From Fimbriimonadia bacterium (GTDB taxonomy: Bacteria; Armatimonadota; Fimbriimonadia; Fimbriimonadales; GBS-DC), in assembly GCA_026129765.1 (NCBI GenBank), contig JAHCHP010000001.1, positions 1 to 64,000 of the forward strand: 64,000 nt of DNA, read 5' to 3'. Of this stretch, positions 43,701 through 51,747 are shown piece by piece. The stretch's first letter is position 1. Every line of letters starts with the position of its first letter. The translations under genes and the position numbers were made by a program. A model generated the notes under the pieces. It saw only the letters and a program-made list of their open reading frames with translations, did no database searches and was not told the origin of the DNA.

Positions 43701-44049
43701 GTTCCACAAACGCGGCTTCCGGTTGTTTGCGACACGCGGAACCGCGCGAGCCTTTCAACGCGCCGGCATTCCGGTGATCGAACTGCCCAAAATCGGGCAT
43801 GGCAGTCCCGATCTGCTGACGTATGTCGTGGAGAAGCGGGTGCAGCTTTTGATTAACACACCCAGCGCAGACCGGCGCGCGGAATTGGAAGCGCTGCAAA
43901 TTCGCCGCGCCAGCGTGGAAAGTGGAATCCCATGCCTGACCTCGCTCGATACGGCGCGCGCGCTGCTGATGGCGATGGATGCTCAAGAGGAGTTGGAGTG
44001 TCTGCCGATGACGGAGTTCACACGCGGAATAACACCGTCTCGCGTTTGA
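40765..44049 (+). CDS. carB: Carbamoyl-phosphate synthase large subunit
   Basis: 1094 residues, full length. It makes carbamoyl phosphate from bicarbonate, ammonia and two ATP for pyrimidine and arginine synthesis. Two homologous ATP-grasp halves are visible: [32 protein letters not shown] and [20 protein letters not shown] in the first; [33 protein letters not shown] and [20 protein letters not shown] in the second. The C-terminal allosteric MGS-like domain follows ([20 protein letters not shown]). The small subunit gene carA is not adjacent. The 3' end overlaps a convergent ABC permease gene by 32 nt. Confidence 0.97.
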   Translation: MPVDRSLRKVMVIGSGPIIIGQAAEFDYSGTQACRSLKEEGLEVTLINSNPATIMTDPETADHIYIEPLTVEFAERVIAREKPDGLLPTLGGQTGLNLATEIALRGILEKHNVRLLGTPLSAIQAAEDRERFRDLMREIGEPVPESWIVESAGELRKVAEIAPYPVIVRPAYTLGGTGGGVAHNPEELILIGERGLQLSMRHQILVERSLIGWKEIEYEVMRDGADNAIVVCNMENLDPMGVHTGDSIVAAPSQTLTDFEYQLLRTASLKIIRSLGIQGGCNVQLALNPNGSDYFIIEVNPRVSRSSALASKATGYPIARIAAKIAIGMTLDEIRNPITHTSAAFEPALDYVVVKIPRFPFDKFPTGDRRLGTQMKATGEVMAMDRTFEGALMKAVRGLEVGVSDLRYLKAGRMSPMELENAVQTPSDERLFFVAEAFRRSWLVEEVQGLSNIDPWFLQKIRNLIEMERALLSQSESLRKLFLGEMNLFAEETIALLRRAKEMNFPDRFFATITGLPELKVREARKRAAIVPAYKMVDTCAGEFEAFTPYFYSTYHGSHDRPAPEKPRKALVLGSGPIRIGQGIEFDYSAVHAARALKKSDCYAIILNNNPETVSTDFDISDALYFDPVTLEDVLNLLEYETGESRDWREIGVIVQFGGQTAINLARSLQGAGATILGTTPDAIDLAEDRDQFERLLSELQIPKPPGRAVTNLDQALAVAEQIGYPVLARPSYVLGGRAMEIARSRAELESYWSSAVLAMPGAPVLVDRYVEGQEAEVDVIGDGERFLIPGIMEHIERAGIHSGDSMTVIPPQTLSESVQRKIIDYSLRVARAMKLNGMMNIQYVLEGDEAYMIEVNPRASRTVPYLSKVTGTPMVEWAVKAQLGIPLSDTAPVIQAYSGRQPIAVKAPVFSALKLAQVEVALGPEMKSTGEVMGIDWTYPAALYKAILGSGIGIPRKGSALFTLADQDKPEGVRLAAEFHKRGFRLFATRGTARAFQRAGIPVIELPKIGHGSPDLLTYVVEKRVQLLINTPSADRRAELEALQIRRASVESGIPCLTSLDTARALLMAMDAQEELECLPMTEFTRGITPSRV

Positions 44050-45238
44050 ACATCCGAATCGCAATCGTCAGCGCGACGACCGCCAACAGTGACATCGAAC
44101 CCAAAGTCAAGCCGAACATTGTCCAGGAGAATTGCTGCCCCAACGCCTGTTTAACGACTTGGAACACATTCAGCACCGGAATCAATCCCATCCACCATTG
44201 TCGCGAGAACTCAAAGTAGCCGATGAATTGCGACATAATGAGGGGGATCATCAGCACGAAACTGGCAGCCGTCACATACCCCTGCGCTTCGCGTTGATTG
44301 CGCGAGTAGGTGGAGATCATAAACAGCAGCGCGGTGTTCAAAACGCTGTAGGGCAGAATTGCCACCAGCATGATCATCAGCGTATTGGGCGTCAGGTCGA
44401 TACCTGTGCCTTGAGCCATTTGCGGTCCCGATGCCATCAAACGCCAGCCGATGCCCAGCCCCAAAATCTGCACCAAGATACCGACCCACGCTTGAGATAG
44501 CAACGCAAAGAATTTGCCAAACACCACTTCCGAGCGGGAGGCGGGGCTGGTGAGAAGAGTTTCCATCGTTCCTCGCTCTTTTTCGCCTGCCACTAAGTCC
44601 GAGGCAATCGTCATGCCGCCCACTAAGGACCATAACATCAAGAAATAGGGAATCATAATCAACAGGAAACCTGAGGACCTGCCGGGCAGCGATTCGCTCT
44701 TCAGTTGAAAAGGTTCGCTCATGCCTGCATCGATGCCGCGGCTGGAAAGCAAGCCCTTGACCATTTCCCGATTGATGGTCGCAATTTGGGTTTCGATGAC
44801 CCTTAGAGCGATCTCCGATTGATTGTCGCTGGGGTCATAAAGCAGTTTTACTTGAACGGGCTCGTTTTGCTTGGCAGGGTCGCTGGTAGAACTGGACTCA
44901 TTCGTGAAACCGTCACCTTGCGTTTCTAAAAGCAACCGCGCCTTTCCTTCTTTCACCAACGCTTCGCCTTCCGCGTGATTGGCAGCCCGGATAATTTTGA
45001 AACGTCCGCTCTTTTCTAAAGGCATCAAAATCAGGTCGGGATGTCGCTGGTCAATAATGGCGATGGGGATAACTGTTTTACGGGCGGTTTCCACTACTTT
45101 TTTGGAGGTCATACCGATCATCGCGAACAGCCCTATCGTAAAGAGCAGGGGACCGATGAAAACGCCAAAGATCACACGCTGGTCGCGCAGCATCTCGCGC
45201 CATTCTTTCAAAAAAATTGCCGCACTTTTGGACATCAT
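44018..45238 (-). CDS. ABC-2 type permease, NatB-like
   Basis: 406 residues from the ATG at 45238. One N-terminal helix ([19 protein letters not shown]), a large extracytoplasmic domain (about 50-180) and five further helices from about 190 follow, with [20 protein letters not shown] between helices, the ABC-2 coupling signature. The layout fits NatB/YhaP exporters of sodium or small drugs. The ATPase gene that normally precedes natB is missing. A TATTCT box lies 7 bp upstream of the ATG (GTG at 45241 is the alternative). The 3' end overlaps carB. Confidence 0.85.
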   Translation of the reverse strand: MMSKSAAIFLKEWREMLRDQRVIFGVFIGPLLFTIGLFAMIGMTSKKVVETARKTVIPIAIIDQRHPDLILMPLEKSGRFKIIRAANHAEGEALVKEGKARLLLETQGDGFTNESSSTSDPAKQNEPVQVKLLYDPSDNQSEIALRVIETQIATINREMVKGLLSSRGIDAGMSEPFQLKSESLPGRSSGFLLIMIPYFLMLWSLVGGMTIASDLVAGEKERGTMETLLTSPASRSEVVFGKFFALLSQAWVGILVQILGLGIGWRLMASGPQMAQGTGIDLTPNTLMIMLVAILPYSVLNTALLFMISTYSRNQREAQGYVTAASFVLMIPLIMSQFIGYFEFSRQWWMGLIPVLNVFQVVKQALGQQFSWTMFGLTLGSMSLLAVVALTIAIRMFKRETVLFRV

Positions 45239-45245
45239 CACATAA

Positions 45246-45251
45246 AGAATA
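45246..45251 (-). promoter_or_regulatory. -10 element of the NatB-like gene, leaderless type
   Basis: TATTCT on the minus strand ends 7 bp before the ATG at 45238; no ribosome binding site. Confidence 0.4.
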
Positions 45252-45281
45252 CCTGAAATAGTTTTCTTTATCTATTCTCCG

Positions 45282-45331
45282 AAAAAAGACAACACCGAGC
45301 AACCCAGCATGTCACTGCGGGTTGCCCGGTG
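45282..45331 (-). terminator. Terminator of the sigma factor operon
   Basis: A 13-bp stem CACCGGGCAACCC with GGGTTGCTCGGTG (minus strand, one wobble) is followed by TTGTCTTTTTT. It lies 21 bp past the zinc-finger gene. Confidence 0.88.
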
Positions 45332-45352
45332 CTATAGTTCCTATCTGTTTGT

Positions 45353-45565
45353 TTACAGGGGCGGAACCGCCTCCACAGAGGTTTTCTGTTCTTTCGAACG
45401 ACGATAGAACGTTCTGAGTAATTCGATCAAGCGTCGCTGCTCGTCGTATGCCTTTTGACAATCGGGGCATACTGCGAGATGCTGCATGACGATCTCGGCA
45501 AGCGACGTGTTCAAGTCACCCATGATTAGTTCTTCTAAATACTCCCGCGCTTGCCGGCAACTCAT
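45353..45565 (-). CDS. Small zinc-finger anti-sigma-like protein
   Basis: 70 residues. CRQAREYLEE (C3) and HLAVCPDCQKAYDE (the H-x3-C-x2-C cluster) form the zinc-binding ZAS pattern of anti-sigma factors. There is no membrane segment, so it would be a soluble ZAS protein. It starts 4 nt after the ECF sigma factor stop, the usual sigma/anti-sigma order, and is therefore expected to hold that sigma factor inactive. Confidence 0.8.
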   Translation of the reverse strand: MSCRQAREYLEELIMGDLNTSLAEIVMQHLAVCPDCQKAYDEQRRLIELLRTFYRRSKEQKTSVEAVPPL

Positions 45566-45569
45566 AAGT

Positions 45570-46127
45570 TCAATCTGCCTCCTGTATTATAGCCCGTATG
45601 ATAGGATGTTGTCTTAATTTGGTTGTTGCGCGATTGACTCGCTTTCGGACGCTCTCTTCGCTCATATTCAGCTGTTCGCCGATGTCGGAATACTTCATCC
45701 CTTCGCAATATCGCAGCTCCAGGATTTTCTGGTCGATATCCTCCATCTCATTCAGCGCTTGCTGAATTGCGAGATGCTCCTCAATTTCATAATCCAATCC
45801 ATCTTCCAGTTGGTGCAGGTCAATCTGCTTGACATAGCTGTCGCGTTCGCGCTGCTTATCACGCAACCAGGTGAGACTGGCGTTTCGAACAACAGTTTTC
45901 AGCCAAGGTTCAAATGCTTCGGAACCTTTCAGCCGGTCCAGGTTATTGTAGATACGGATCATGCACTCCTGCGTCAAATCCTCTACATCGTCATCCGATG
46001 TTCGGATATAGCGGCGCACCATCCGCTTCACTTGATCTCGCAGTGATTGGAAGAACGTTCGTTCTGCTGCTTCAACTGCTCCTACTCTTTCGATACGAAT
46101 GGAATCGGTCTGCCATTCCCATGTCAT
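45570..46127 (-). CDS. ECF-type RNA polymerase sigma factor
   Basis: 185 residues. Region 2 is seen in DDDVEDLTQECMIRIYNNLD through EPWLKTVVRNASLTWLRDK; region 4 in QKILELRYCEGMKYSDIGEQ and LNMSEESVRKRVNRATTKL. Regions 1 and 3 are absent, which defines the extracytoplasmic-function group. The preceding leader is about 190 nt from a consensus promoter, with two direct repeats. Regulated by the zinc-finger protein encoded next. GGAAGGAAGGGAG lies upstream of the ATG. Confidence 0.92.
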   Translation of the reverse strand: MTWEWQTDSIRIERVGAVEAAERTFFQSLRDQVKRMVRRYIRTSDDDVEDLTQECMIRIYNNLDRLKGSEAFEPWLKTVVRNASLTWLRDKQRERDSYVKQIDLHQLEDGLDYEIEEHLAIQQALNEMEDIDQKILELRYCEGMKYSDIGEQLNMSEESVRKRVNRATTKLRQHPIIRAIIQEAD

Positions 46128-46255
46128 GATGAATCTCCCTTCCTTCCAAATAGTTTATAGAGGCGAAATATTATGTCTGCTCTACACCTCTACTTTATAT
46201 AGACTCCTGAAACGCCAAAAACCGGACAACTTTTCGAAAATTTCTCGAAATTTCT

Positions 46256-46300
46256 CCATCTGCTCATGGAATTGTCCCGTTTTCCTCCCATCTGCTCATG
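46256..46300. repeat. Paired direct repeats in the sigma factor leader
   Basis: CCATCTGCTCATG occurs at 46256-46268 and again at 46288-46300, 32 bp apart (three helical turns). Nearby CGAAAATTTCT and CGAAATTTCT form another imperfect pair. The stretch 46128-46378 otherwise holds only the two divergent promoters. Confidence 0.6.
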
Positions 46301-46324
46301 AAACGTTCGGAATCTATCTCTAAG

Positions 46325-46353
46325 ATTATAAGGCAAAAAAGAGCATTTGTCAA
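46325..46353 (-). promoter_or_regulatory. Consensus sigma-70 promoter of the ECF sigma operon
   Basis: On the minus strand TTGACA (46348-46353), 17 bp and TATAAT (46325-46330), matching all 12 consensus positions. It implies a leader of about 190 nt. Confidence 0.82.
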
Positions 46354-46378
46354 GGGGGTCAGCGAAAATTTCAGCAGG

Positions 46379-46384
46379 TATAAT
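46379..46384 (+). promoter_or_regulatory. -10 element of prmA, leaderless type
   Basis: TATAAT ends 7 bp before the ATG at 46392. The intervening GGAGAAT could alternatively act as a very close ribosome site. Confidence 0.55.
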
Positions 46385-46391
46385 GGAGAAT

Positions 46392-47252
46392 ATGTCAAGT
46401 TTACTATGGATACGCCTGCGCGTTGAGGCGCCGCCACCTGCTTGGGATGCGGTCGCGGCGGCTTTGGAGCGAATCGGATGCCAGGGTGTGGAACTGCTCG
46501 ACGCGCCTCCCGCCGTTGTGGGGTATCTGCCAAAAGAGCGTGAATCGCTTGTGGAATCATTCAAGCAGCGACTCCAAGAGTTCCCACAGTTCGGACTACC
46601 GCCTGTTTCCGAGCCTGAGGTCACAGAGGTTGAAAGCGATACGTGGCAGCGCGCTTGGAAGCGGTTCTTCCGGAGCCGGAAAATCGGCGAGCGCATTCGC
46701 GTTCAGCCGTCTTGGAGCGCAAAACGCCCTCAAGCCGGTGAGATTTTGATTCTGTTGGATCCCGGTATGGCGTTTGGAACCGGTTCCCATCCCACGACCG
46801 CGCTATGTTTGGAACTGATGCAGCAATACCTGAAGCCGGGCGACCGGGTGGCGGACCTTGGCTGTGGAACCGGAATCTTATCGATTGCCGCGGTTCGGTT
46901 AGGAGCGTCGGAAGCGCAGGCGGTCGATAGCGACCCGTTATCCGTATTGGTTGCCAACGAGAATACAGAGCGCAACGAAGTCGCTGCAAAAATCGCTGTT
47001 CGGGAAGGGGACGGCTGGAACGCGATTGAGGGTTCGTTTGATTTCATTGTCTGCAATATCTTGAGTTCTTTTCTCATCCAGACCGCTTCACAGCCCAGCC
47101 GGTTTTTGAAACCGAACGGGTATTACTTGGTGTCGGGCGTGATTGGCAGGAATTGGCGGTCGGTGGCGCGCTCTCTGGAGGCGGCGGGACTTCACCCTGT
47201 GGAGCGAAGGAAGCGTCGCCAATGGGTTGCTGCCATCTATCAAAAACCATGA
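46392..47252 (+). CDS. prmA: Ribosomal protein L11 methyltransferase
   Basis: 286 residues from ATG 46392; in-frame ATGs at 46383 and the upstream extension lie in the promoter. An N-terminal recognition domain (about 1-100) is followed by the SAM domain with GMAFGTGSHPTTALCLELMQ, VADLGCGTGILSIAAVRLGA and the NPF-like VCNILSSFLI. It methylates lysines and the N-terminus of L11. The stop overlaps the rsmE start by 4 nt. Confidence 0.93.
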   Translation: MSSLLWIRLRVEAPPPAWDAVAAALERIGCQGVELLDAPPAVVGYLPKERESLVESFKQRLQEFPQFGLPPVSEPEVTEVESDTWQRAWKRFFRSRKIGERIRVQPSWSAKRPQAGEILILLDPGMAFGTGSHPTTALCLELMQQYLKPGDRVADLGCGTGILSIAAVRLGASEAQAVDSDPLSVLVANENTERNEVAAKIAVREGDGWNAIEGSFDFIVCNILSSFLIQTASQPSRFLKPNGYYLVSGVIGRNWRSVARSLEAAGLHPVERRKRRQWVAAIYQKP

Positions 47253-47986
47253 GAAGTCCCCGAACCTTGCCCCGTTTTTTTGTTCCTTCCGATTGCTTTC
47301 TGGAGGGACAGGTGTCGCTACCTTCAGAGGTTGCGCATCAGGTTCAACGGGTGTTGCGTTTAACCGTCGGCGATCAAATCTGCCTGTTGGATAACTTGGG
47401 CAGCGCGTTCATTTGTGAGTTAAATTCTCTCGATTCTGGGCAGGCGACTGCCGTCGTTATCAGCCAACAGGCATTAGATACAGAACCTGTTGCTGACTTC
47501 TATGCGCTGCAATCGTTGATCAAACATGAAAAGGCGGAACTGGTCATCCGTCTTTTTTCACAGGCAGGCGGGCGGGAATTGTGGTTTGCGCCTTCACGCC
47601 GTTCGGTGGCGCAATGGGATGCGGAAAAGCGGGAGGCGCGTGCGCGCCGCTGGCAGAAAATCGCGCAGGAAGATGCGGAAGTCGCCTGCCGGGCGAGAGT
47701 GCCTGAACTGCGCTTGTGGTCGCGTTGGGAAGATGCGCTCACTCAATTGCCGGGCAGAAAATTATTGTTCTACGAGGGCGAGGGCGCGCCGTTGCTGCGA
47801 GAGATGGTTCCTGAGGTGTGGCAGCCGGGCGAAACGATCAGCCTGATTATCGGACCCGAAGGCGGGTTTGCCCCAGAAGAAGTGGAAGCGATGCGCGCGC
47901 AGGGCTGCGAGTGGGTTTCGTTGGGACCGCGCATACTGCGAACCGAAGTCGCGCTGTTTTACGCAATGGCGCAGTTGTTGCGATAA
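47249..47986 (+). CDS. rsmE: 16S rRNA (uracil(1498)-N(3))-methyltransferase
   Basis: 245 residues from the ATG at 47249 (coupled to prmA by ATGA); the frame extends back into prmA but the family begins at RFFVPSDCF. An N-terminal PUA-like domain (HQVQRVLRLTVGDQICLLD) precedes a SPOUT knot with LIIGPEGGFAPEEVEAMRAQ and SLGPRILRTEVALFYAMAQL, which bind SAM. It methylates U1498 of 16S rRNA. The prmA-rsmE pair is a common bacterial operon. Confidence 0.95.
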   Translation: MRSPRTLPRFFVPSDCFLEGQVSLPSEVAHQVQRVLRLTVGDQICLLDNLGSAFICELNSLDSGQATAVVISQQALDTEPVADFYALQSLIKHEKAELVIRLFSQAGGRELWFAPSRRSVAQWDAEKREARARRWQKIAQEDAEVACRARVPELRLWSRWEDALTQLPGRKLLFYEGEGAPLLREMVPEVWQPGETISLIIGPEGGFAPEEVEAMRAQGCEWVSLGPRILRTEVALFYAMAQLLR

Positions 47987-47994
47987 GGCTCTCC

Positions 47995-48393
47995 TTACTC
48001 TGCCCCATATTTTGCCAATATCTTGGCTGCTGCCGTTGCTTTATGAAAGGTCGTATGAACAAGTGGCGTTTGACCTTTGTTGTCTTTTGCGTGAATATTT
48101 GCGCCCGCTTGAATCAAGAGTTCCGCAATTTTCGCTTGATTGGCGTGCGCCGCCGCATGCAGAGGAGTAGTTCCCCAGTGGTCATTGATGTTGACTGCAT
48201 TCACATCCGCGCCCGCCTGAATCAAGTGGGATGCCACTTCGAAGTGTCCCTTCCAACAGGCGCAATGGAGGGCAGTGGAGCCGTCGCTGTCGCGAAACTC
48301 TAATAACGAACGATCCATCGCGACCATGGTTTTGACGGTTTCTAAATCGCCTTGTTTGGCGGCTTTGATGAACGGCTTCCCAGTTTCTGCCAT
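47995..48393 (-). CDS. Ankyrin repeat protein
   Basis: 132 residues containing about four ankyrin repeats: FIKAAKQGDLETVKTMVAMD; GSTALHCACWKGHFEVASHL with IQAGADVNAVN; GTTPLHAAAHANQAKIAELL with IQAGANIHAKD; and GQTPLVHTTFHKATAAAKIL. There is no signal peptide, so it is probably a cytoplasmic protein-binding module. A Shine-Dalgarno sequence (AGAGGAAG) precedes the ATG. It converges with rsmE, 8 nt apart. The partner is unknown. Confidence 0.88.
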   Translation of the reverse strand: MAETGKPFIKAAKQGDLETVKTMVAMDRSLLEFRDSDGSTALHCACWKGHFEVASHLIQAGADVNAVNINDHWGTTPLHAAAHANQAKIAELLIQAGANIHAKDNKGQTPLVHTTFHKATAAAKILAKYGAE

Positions 48394-48432
48394 TTTCTTC
48401 CTCTCTAAAAAAGCGTGTTATGATAATGGGGG

Positions 48433-48468
48433 GCATAAAACAAAAACGGGCAGGAAGCCTGCCCGTTT
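48433..48468 (-). terminator. Terminator of the 63-aa protein gene
   Basis: AAACGGGCAGG (48444-48454) pairs perfectly with CCTGCCCGTTT (48458-48468) around a 3-nt loop; on the minus strand it is followed by TTTTTGTTTT. Confidence 0.88.
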
Positions 48469-48483
48469 CATAAAGTTGAGGAT

Positions 48484-48675
48484 TTATTTGCCGCCGTGTT
48501 TCTTGTAGGTTTCTTCGTTCACAAACTTAAACAGTTTGCGTCCACCATGCTCAGCGGTCAGCTGATAGCGAACCTGCGTCTTGCCGGTTTTGGTCGTCGT
48601 CTCAAATTTTTGAGTCTTAACGCTGCCATCAGGCACATCCACGTTAGAACGAGTTTTGACGTCGTAGAAAGTCAT
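48484..48675 (-). CDS. 63-aa basic protein of unknown function
   Basis: 63 residues from the ATG at 48675, with GGAGGA 5 nt upstream. MTFYDVKTRSNVDVPDGSVK, then QKFETTTKTGKTQVRYQLTA, RKLFKFVNEETYKKHGGK. It is rich in Lys and Thr with a predicted beta-hairpin fold and a basic end. Strong ribosome site and terminator suggest it is expressed well. The frame extends back to 48771 but that part is not supported. I do not recognise a family; it recalls small ribosome- or nucleic-acid-associated proteins. Confidence 0.7.
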   Translation of the reverse strand: MTFYDVKTRSNVDVPDGSVKTQKFETTTKTGKTQVRYQLTAEHGGRKLFKFVNEETYKKHGGK

Positions 48676-48786
48676 AATGTCCTCCCTCCTTGGGACTATG
48701 TAAGTTGTGGATTTGACAAGTAGGAACTTGTCTTTTGCTATTATACCCCTATTTTTACCAGATTCCTGCAATAACGCGCAGGTATT

Positions 48787-50415
48787 TTATCGTAATTGCA
48801 CCACTTTTTCTTCCCGGCGGAGGGTTTGCTGGTTCAAAAGATCCGTCACGGTCATCACCAGATGGCGATTTGTGTCGATTTCGAAGTCCAGTCGCAGCCT
48901 CACACGCTTGCCGTCGCCGGGAGGATTCACGCGCAAAATGTCGCCCGCGTTTAGACAGATAACGCCTTCCGGTTCGCTTTCGGTGTTGGGGAGCCAGAAC
49001 TGGCTGTCGGCGCGCCGTTGCCAATCGACGCTCCGCCTGCCCGAATAACCGATTTCATAGATCGGCACGCGGAATTCGGTTTGTCCGCTGCCTAAAGTGT
49101 AGTAGCGCGAAGCCAGCACATTATGTGACGGGTAGGGTGTGCTGCGCGGGACCAGCAATTCATACTCTATCGATTCACGGGTTTCGTTATAAAGCCGGAC
49201 CGCATAGTCATGATGAACGATCTGCTCAACCAGCGCGCCTGCGCCATAGATAGCAGCCCCTTTGACCACTGCATCGAACGGACTGTCCCACCAAACGATT
49301 TGGCTGCCGAACCGGTCCATCAACATCTTACGGACATTGGGCAGCAAAATGGAACCGCCCACCGGCAGGACCGCCTCAATCGAGTTCAGTCCGATTTGGT
49401 AGCGGCTCCAGAGGTCCTCCAGCGTCTGATCGATAAGGTCATCAATCGTTTTGTAAAGCCCGCGTTCCGTGAGCATTTCGATGAACTCTTCACGGGTCAG
49501 CGCAACTGAAACGCCGGACGGCGCATGCATATAGACCGGCTCTTTAAGGGTTTCGGATGAGAGCGCGATTTTGGCAGATTCCGCATGACGCCGAACATAG
49601 GCTTCGATGCCTTTGCCTTGCGGCAGGCGCTGTAAATAGGCATCCGCGACCCATTGGTCAATGACCCTGCCGCCGAAATTGATTAAGCCGCGCGCCGCCA
49701 TGACGGTGGATCGGTTTCCCAGGCTGCCGCCTCGCGGGGTCTGCACATGGGTCTGAACGACAGCGGTATTCAGGGTTCCGCCGCCAAAATCGACAATCAG
49801 GATAATCCGGTCCGAAGTCAGATCGACGCCATAGCCCAGCGCGGACGCGACCGGCTCATCTAACAGGCTGAAATGTCGAATCCCCAGCCGCGATGCGAAA
49901 GAAGATAGTTCCCGGCGATAAGGTTCGTGGCACTCGACCGGGACCGCCATCGTGAGGTGTTCGATGGGATTGCGTTTAAGAATTCTTTGGAACCAACGGC
50001 GCCAGCCGCTCGCGGGCGCGCTGCGTTGAACCGCATTGGAGAGCAAAGTTTCTAAAAACAGGAGCGCAGCTTCACGCGCCGTGATACGCTGCCCGCTCAC
50101 TTCCGCCACATGCGCCAACCCGTCTTGCAGCAACGCAGGTTTCACGCCCTCTGCCCAGCAGGAGAGCATGCCCGGTTCCACTAAATGCATCATCTCGCGC
50201 GCCGATTGCGCCTGCACGCCAATCACTGCATGATTGGGCTGGAGCAGGTACATCACGGATGGGACTTGCGGGGTGTTCCAGGTAGGTTCGCGCGCGCTGA
50301 TGTCTTGCAGTTCCAGACATTCCGCGTAATGCCCATTCCAAAAAGCGATCAGCGTGTTCGTTGAGCCGAAATCGATAGCGATTTGACGCAGAATGTTGTT
50401 CTCTTTACGCGCCAT
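48787..50415 (-). CDS. Hsp70-family protein, atypical
   Basis: 542 residues, shorter than DnaK (about 640). The actin-like ATPase is visible in IAIDFGSTNTLIAFW (phosphate-1), LLDEPVASALGYG, IILIVDFGGGTLNTAVVQTH (phosphate-2) and EAVLPVGGSILLPNVRKMLM (adenosine). The lid is missing and the C-terminal about 150 residues form a short beta domain. An insert with SGWRRWFQRILKRNP near 140 is basic and Trp-rich. Probably a specialised chaperone. A TATACT box lies 10 bp before the ATG and there is no Shine-Dalgarno sequence. No DnaJ or GrpE is nearby. Confidence 0.85.
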   Translation of the reverse strand: MARKENNILRQIAIDFGSTNTLIAFWNGHYAECLELQDISAREPTWNTPQVPSVMYLLQPNHAVIGVQAQSAREMMHLVEPGMLSCWAEGVKPALLQDGLAHVAEVSGQRITAREAALLFLETLLSNAVQRSAPASGWRRWFQRILKRNPIEHLTMAVPVECHEPYRRELSSFASRLGIRHFSLLDEPVASALGYGVDLTSDRIILIVDFGGGTLNTAVVQTHVQTPRGGSLGNRSTVMAARGLINFGGRVIDQWVADAYLQRLPQGKGIEAYVRRHAESAKIALSSETLKEPVYMHAPSGVSVALTREEFIEMLTERGLYKTIDDLIDQTLEDLWSRYQIGLNSIEAVLPVGGSILLPNVRKMLMDRFGSQIVWWDSPFDAVVKGAAIYGAGALVEQIVHHDYAVRLYNETRESIEYELLVPRSTPYPSHNVLASRYYTLGSGQTEFRVPIYEIGYSGRRSVDWQRRADSQFWLPNTESEPEGVICLNAGDILRVNPPGDGKRVRLRLDFEIDTNRHLVMTVTDLLNQQTLRREEKVVQLR

Positions 50416-50425
50416 TCCAGATAAG

Positions 50426-50431
50426 AGTATA
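50426..50431 (-). promoter_or_regulatory. -10 element of the Hsp70-like gene, near-leaderless
   Basis: TATACT on the minus strand ends 10 bp before the start codon at 50415. Confidence 0.45.
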
Positions 50432-50454
50432 CCTATTTACTTGGCAAAATTGTA

Positions 50455-51285
50455 TCATCCTTTCATGCCGGTTAACGCGATGCCCTGTATAAAGGTTCGT
50501 TGAGCAATGAGAAACACAATCACCATCGGCGCAGTCACCACGGTTGCCGCCGCCATCAGCAGGTTCCACTGTTCGCCATGCCGACCCAAAAAGTATTGCA
50601 GTCCCACCGCCAGCGTGTATTTCTCCGCATCGTTCAGGTAAATGAGGGGCGACAGAAAATCGGTCCAAGCCGCCACAAAAGAAAAGAGCGCGACCGTCAC
50701 AATGGCAGGTTTACAAAGCGGCGCGATAATAAAGCGCAAGGTCTGGAATTCGCTGCATCCATCCAACAGCGCGGCATCCGTCAGTTCCTTAGGGAGCGTC
50801 AGCATGAATTGGCGCAACATAAAGATGAAGAAGGCATTGCCGAAAAAGGCAGGCACAATCAGCGGGAGAAAGGTATCCACCCACCCCAGCGAGCGGAACA
50901 ACAGAAAGACCGACAGCATCGTCACTTGCGGGGGCAGCATCAAAGTGCTGAGCATAATCGCGAACCAAATGCCTTGACCGCGCCAGCGCATTCTGGAAAA
51001 AGCATAAGCGGGCAGCAGACAAGAAAACACGGTCCCGATGACGGTGAAGACCGCGATAATGACCGTGTTCTTCAAATAGAGCCAGAAAGGAAACGTGGTC
51101 AACGCTTTGTAGTAGTTGCCCCATTCAATGACGCTGGGTATCCAAACGATTCGATCTTGAAAGAGTTCGGTATCGGGCTTGATCGAGGTGGAAAGCATCC
51201 ATGCGATGGGCAGCATGAACAGTCCGCTCAACAGCAGCAATGCTCCATGCCCCAAAACCGGGTTCCAGCGTCGCTTAGCGTCCAT
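50455..51285 (-). CDS. ABC transporter permease, MalG type
   Basis: 276 residues from the ATG at 51285, which lies 2 nt after the thioesterase stop; the longer frame to 51384 overlaps that gene. Six membrane helices are visible and the EAA-like loop ELTDAALLDGCSEFQTLRFI is present. This is the class that pairs with MalF-type permeases. The only other sugar permease in the window is at 31238-32164, 19 kb away, so the two may or may not be partners. No binding protein or ATPase is adjacent. Confidence 0.88.
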   Translation of the reverse strand: MDAKRRWNPVLGHGALLLLSGLFMLPIAWMLSTSIKPDTELFQDRIVWIPSVIEWGNYYKALTTFPFWLYLKNTVIIAVFTVIGTVFSCLLPAYAFSRMRWRGQGIWFAIMLSTLMLPPQVTMLSVFLLFRSLGWVDTFLPLIVPAFFGNAFFIFMLRQFMLTLPKELTDAALLDGCSEFQTLRFIIAPLCKPAIVTVALFSFVAAWTDFLSPLIYLNDAEKYTLAVGLQYFLGRHGEQWNLLMAAATVVTAPMVIVFLIAQRTFIQGIALTGMKG

Positions 51286-51287
51286 AC

Positions 51288-51722
51288 TCAGGTTGATTCT
51301 GCGCGCTTCGCGATTTCCCTGTAAGGTCCCATCAATTCTTCTGGGAGGGGGATGGGGCGTCCCGTTTGCAGGTTTATAAAGCAACCGCTTTGTTGGGCGG
51401 TCGCGGCAATCTCGCCATGCGTTTTAATTTCCGCATCCAGTATCCATCGCATGGCTTTGAGCGCGTGAACTTTGAGATGTCCTTCCACTTGATCTAACAA
51501 GCGAACCGGACGCTTGTAGTGGATTTCGGTGCTGAGTAAAATGGGCGCGATCCCTGCTGGTATCATCTGGTCTAAGGGGTAATGGATGCGCAGAAATTCG
51601 ACTCGCAAATCTTCCAACCATCGGATGTAAGCGATATTGCTGACAATACCTGCAAAGTCGATATCGTAGGTTTGCACCTTGATCGGCATCACGATTTCCA
51701 ATGGACGGTTCATAGGTTTCAT
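51288..51722 (-). CDS. Acyl-CoA thioesterase, YbgC/FadM (hot-dog) family
   Basis: 144 residues. The hot-dog fold is seen in VQTYDIDFAGIVSNIAYIRW, with the catalytic-type aspartate, followed by LEDLRVEFLR, LLSTEIHYKRPVRLLDQVEG and MRWILDAEIKTHGEIAATAQ. It hydrolyses acyl-CoA thioesters; the chain preference cannot be told. It is divergent from ispH with only 25 bp between the two ATGs and is coupled to the permease gene downstream by a 2-nt gap. ATGs at 51722 and 51713 are both possible. Confidence 0.85.
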   Translation of the reverse strand: MKPMNRPLEIVMPIKVQTYDIDFAGIVSNIAYIRWLEDLRVEFLRIHYPLDQMIPAGIAPILLSTEIHYKRPVRLLDQVEGHLKVHALKAMRWILDAEIKTHGEIAATAQQSGCFINLQTGRPIPLPEELMGPYREIAKRAEST

Positions 51723-51732
51723 TTTACCTGAA

Positions 51733-51740
51733 GGTATAAT
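51733..51740. promoter_or_regulatory. Overlapping divergent -10 elements for thioesterase and ispH
   Basis: TATAAT (51735-51740, plus) ends 7 bp before the ispH ATG at 51748. On the minus strand the same bases read TATACC (51733-51738), 10 bp before the thioesterase ATG at 51722. Both transcripts would be leaderless or nearly so. Confidence 0.6.
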
Positions 51741-51747
51741 TAAGTCG

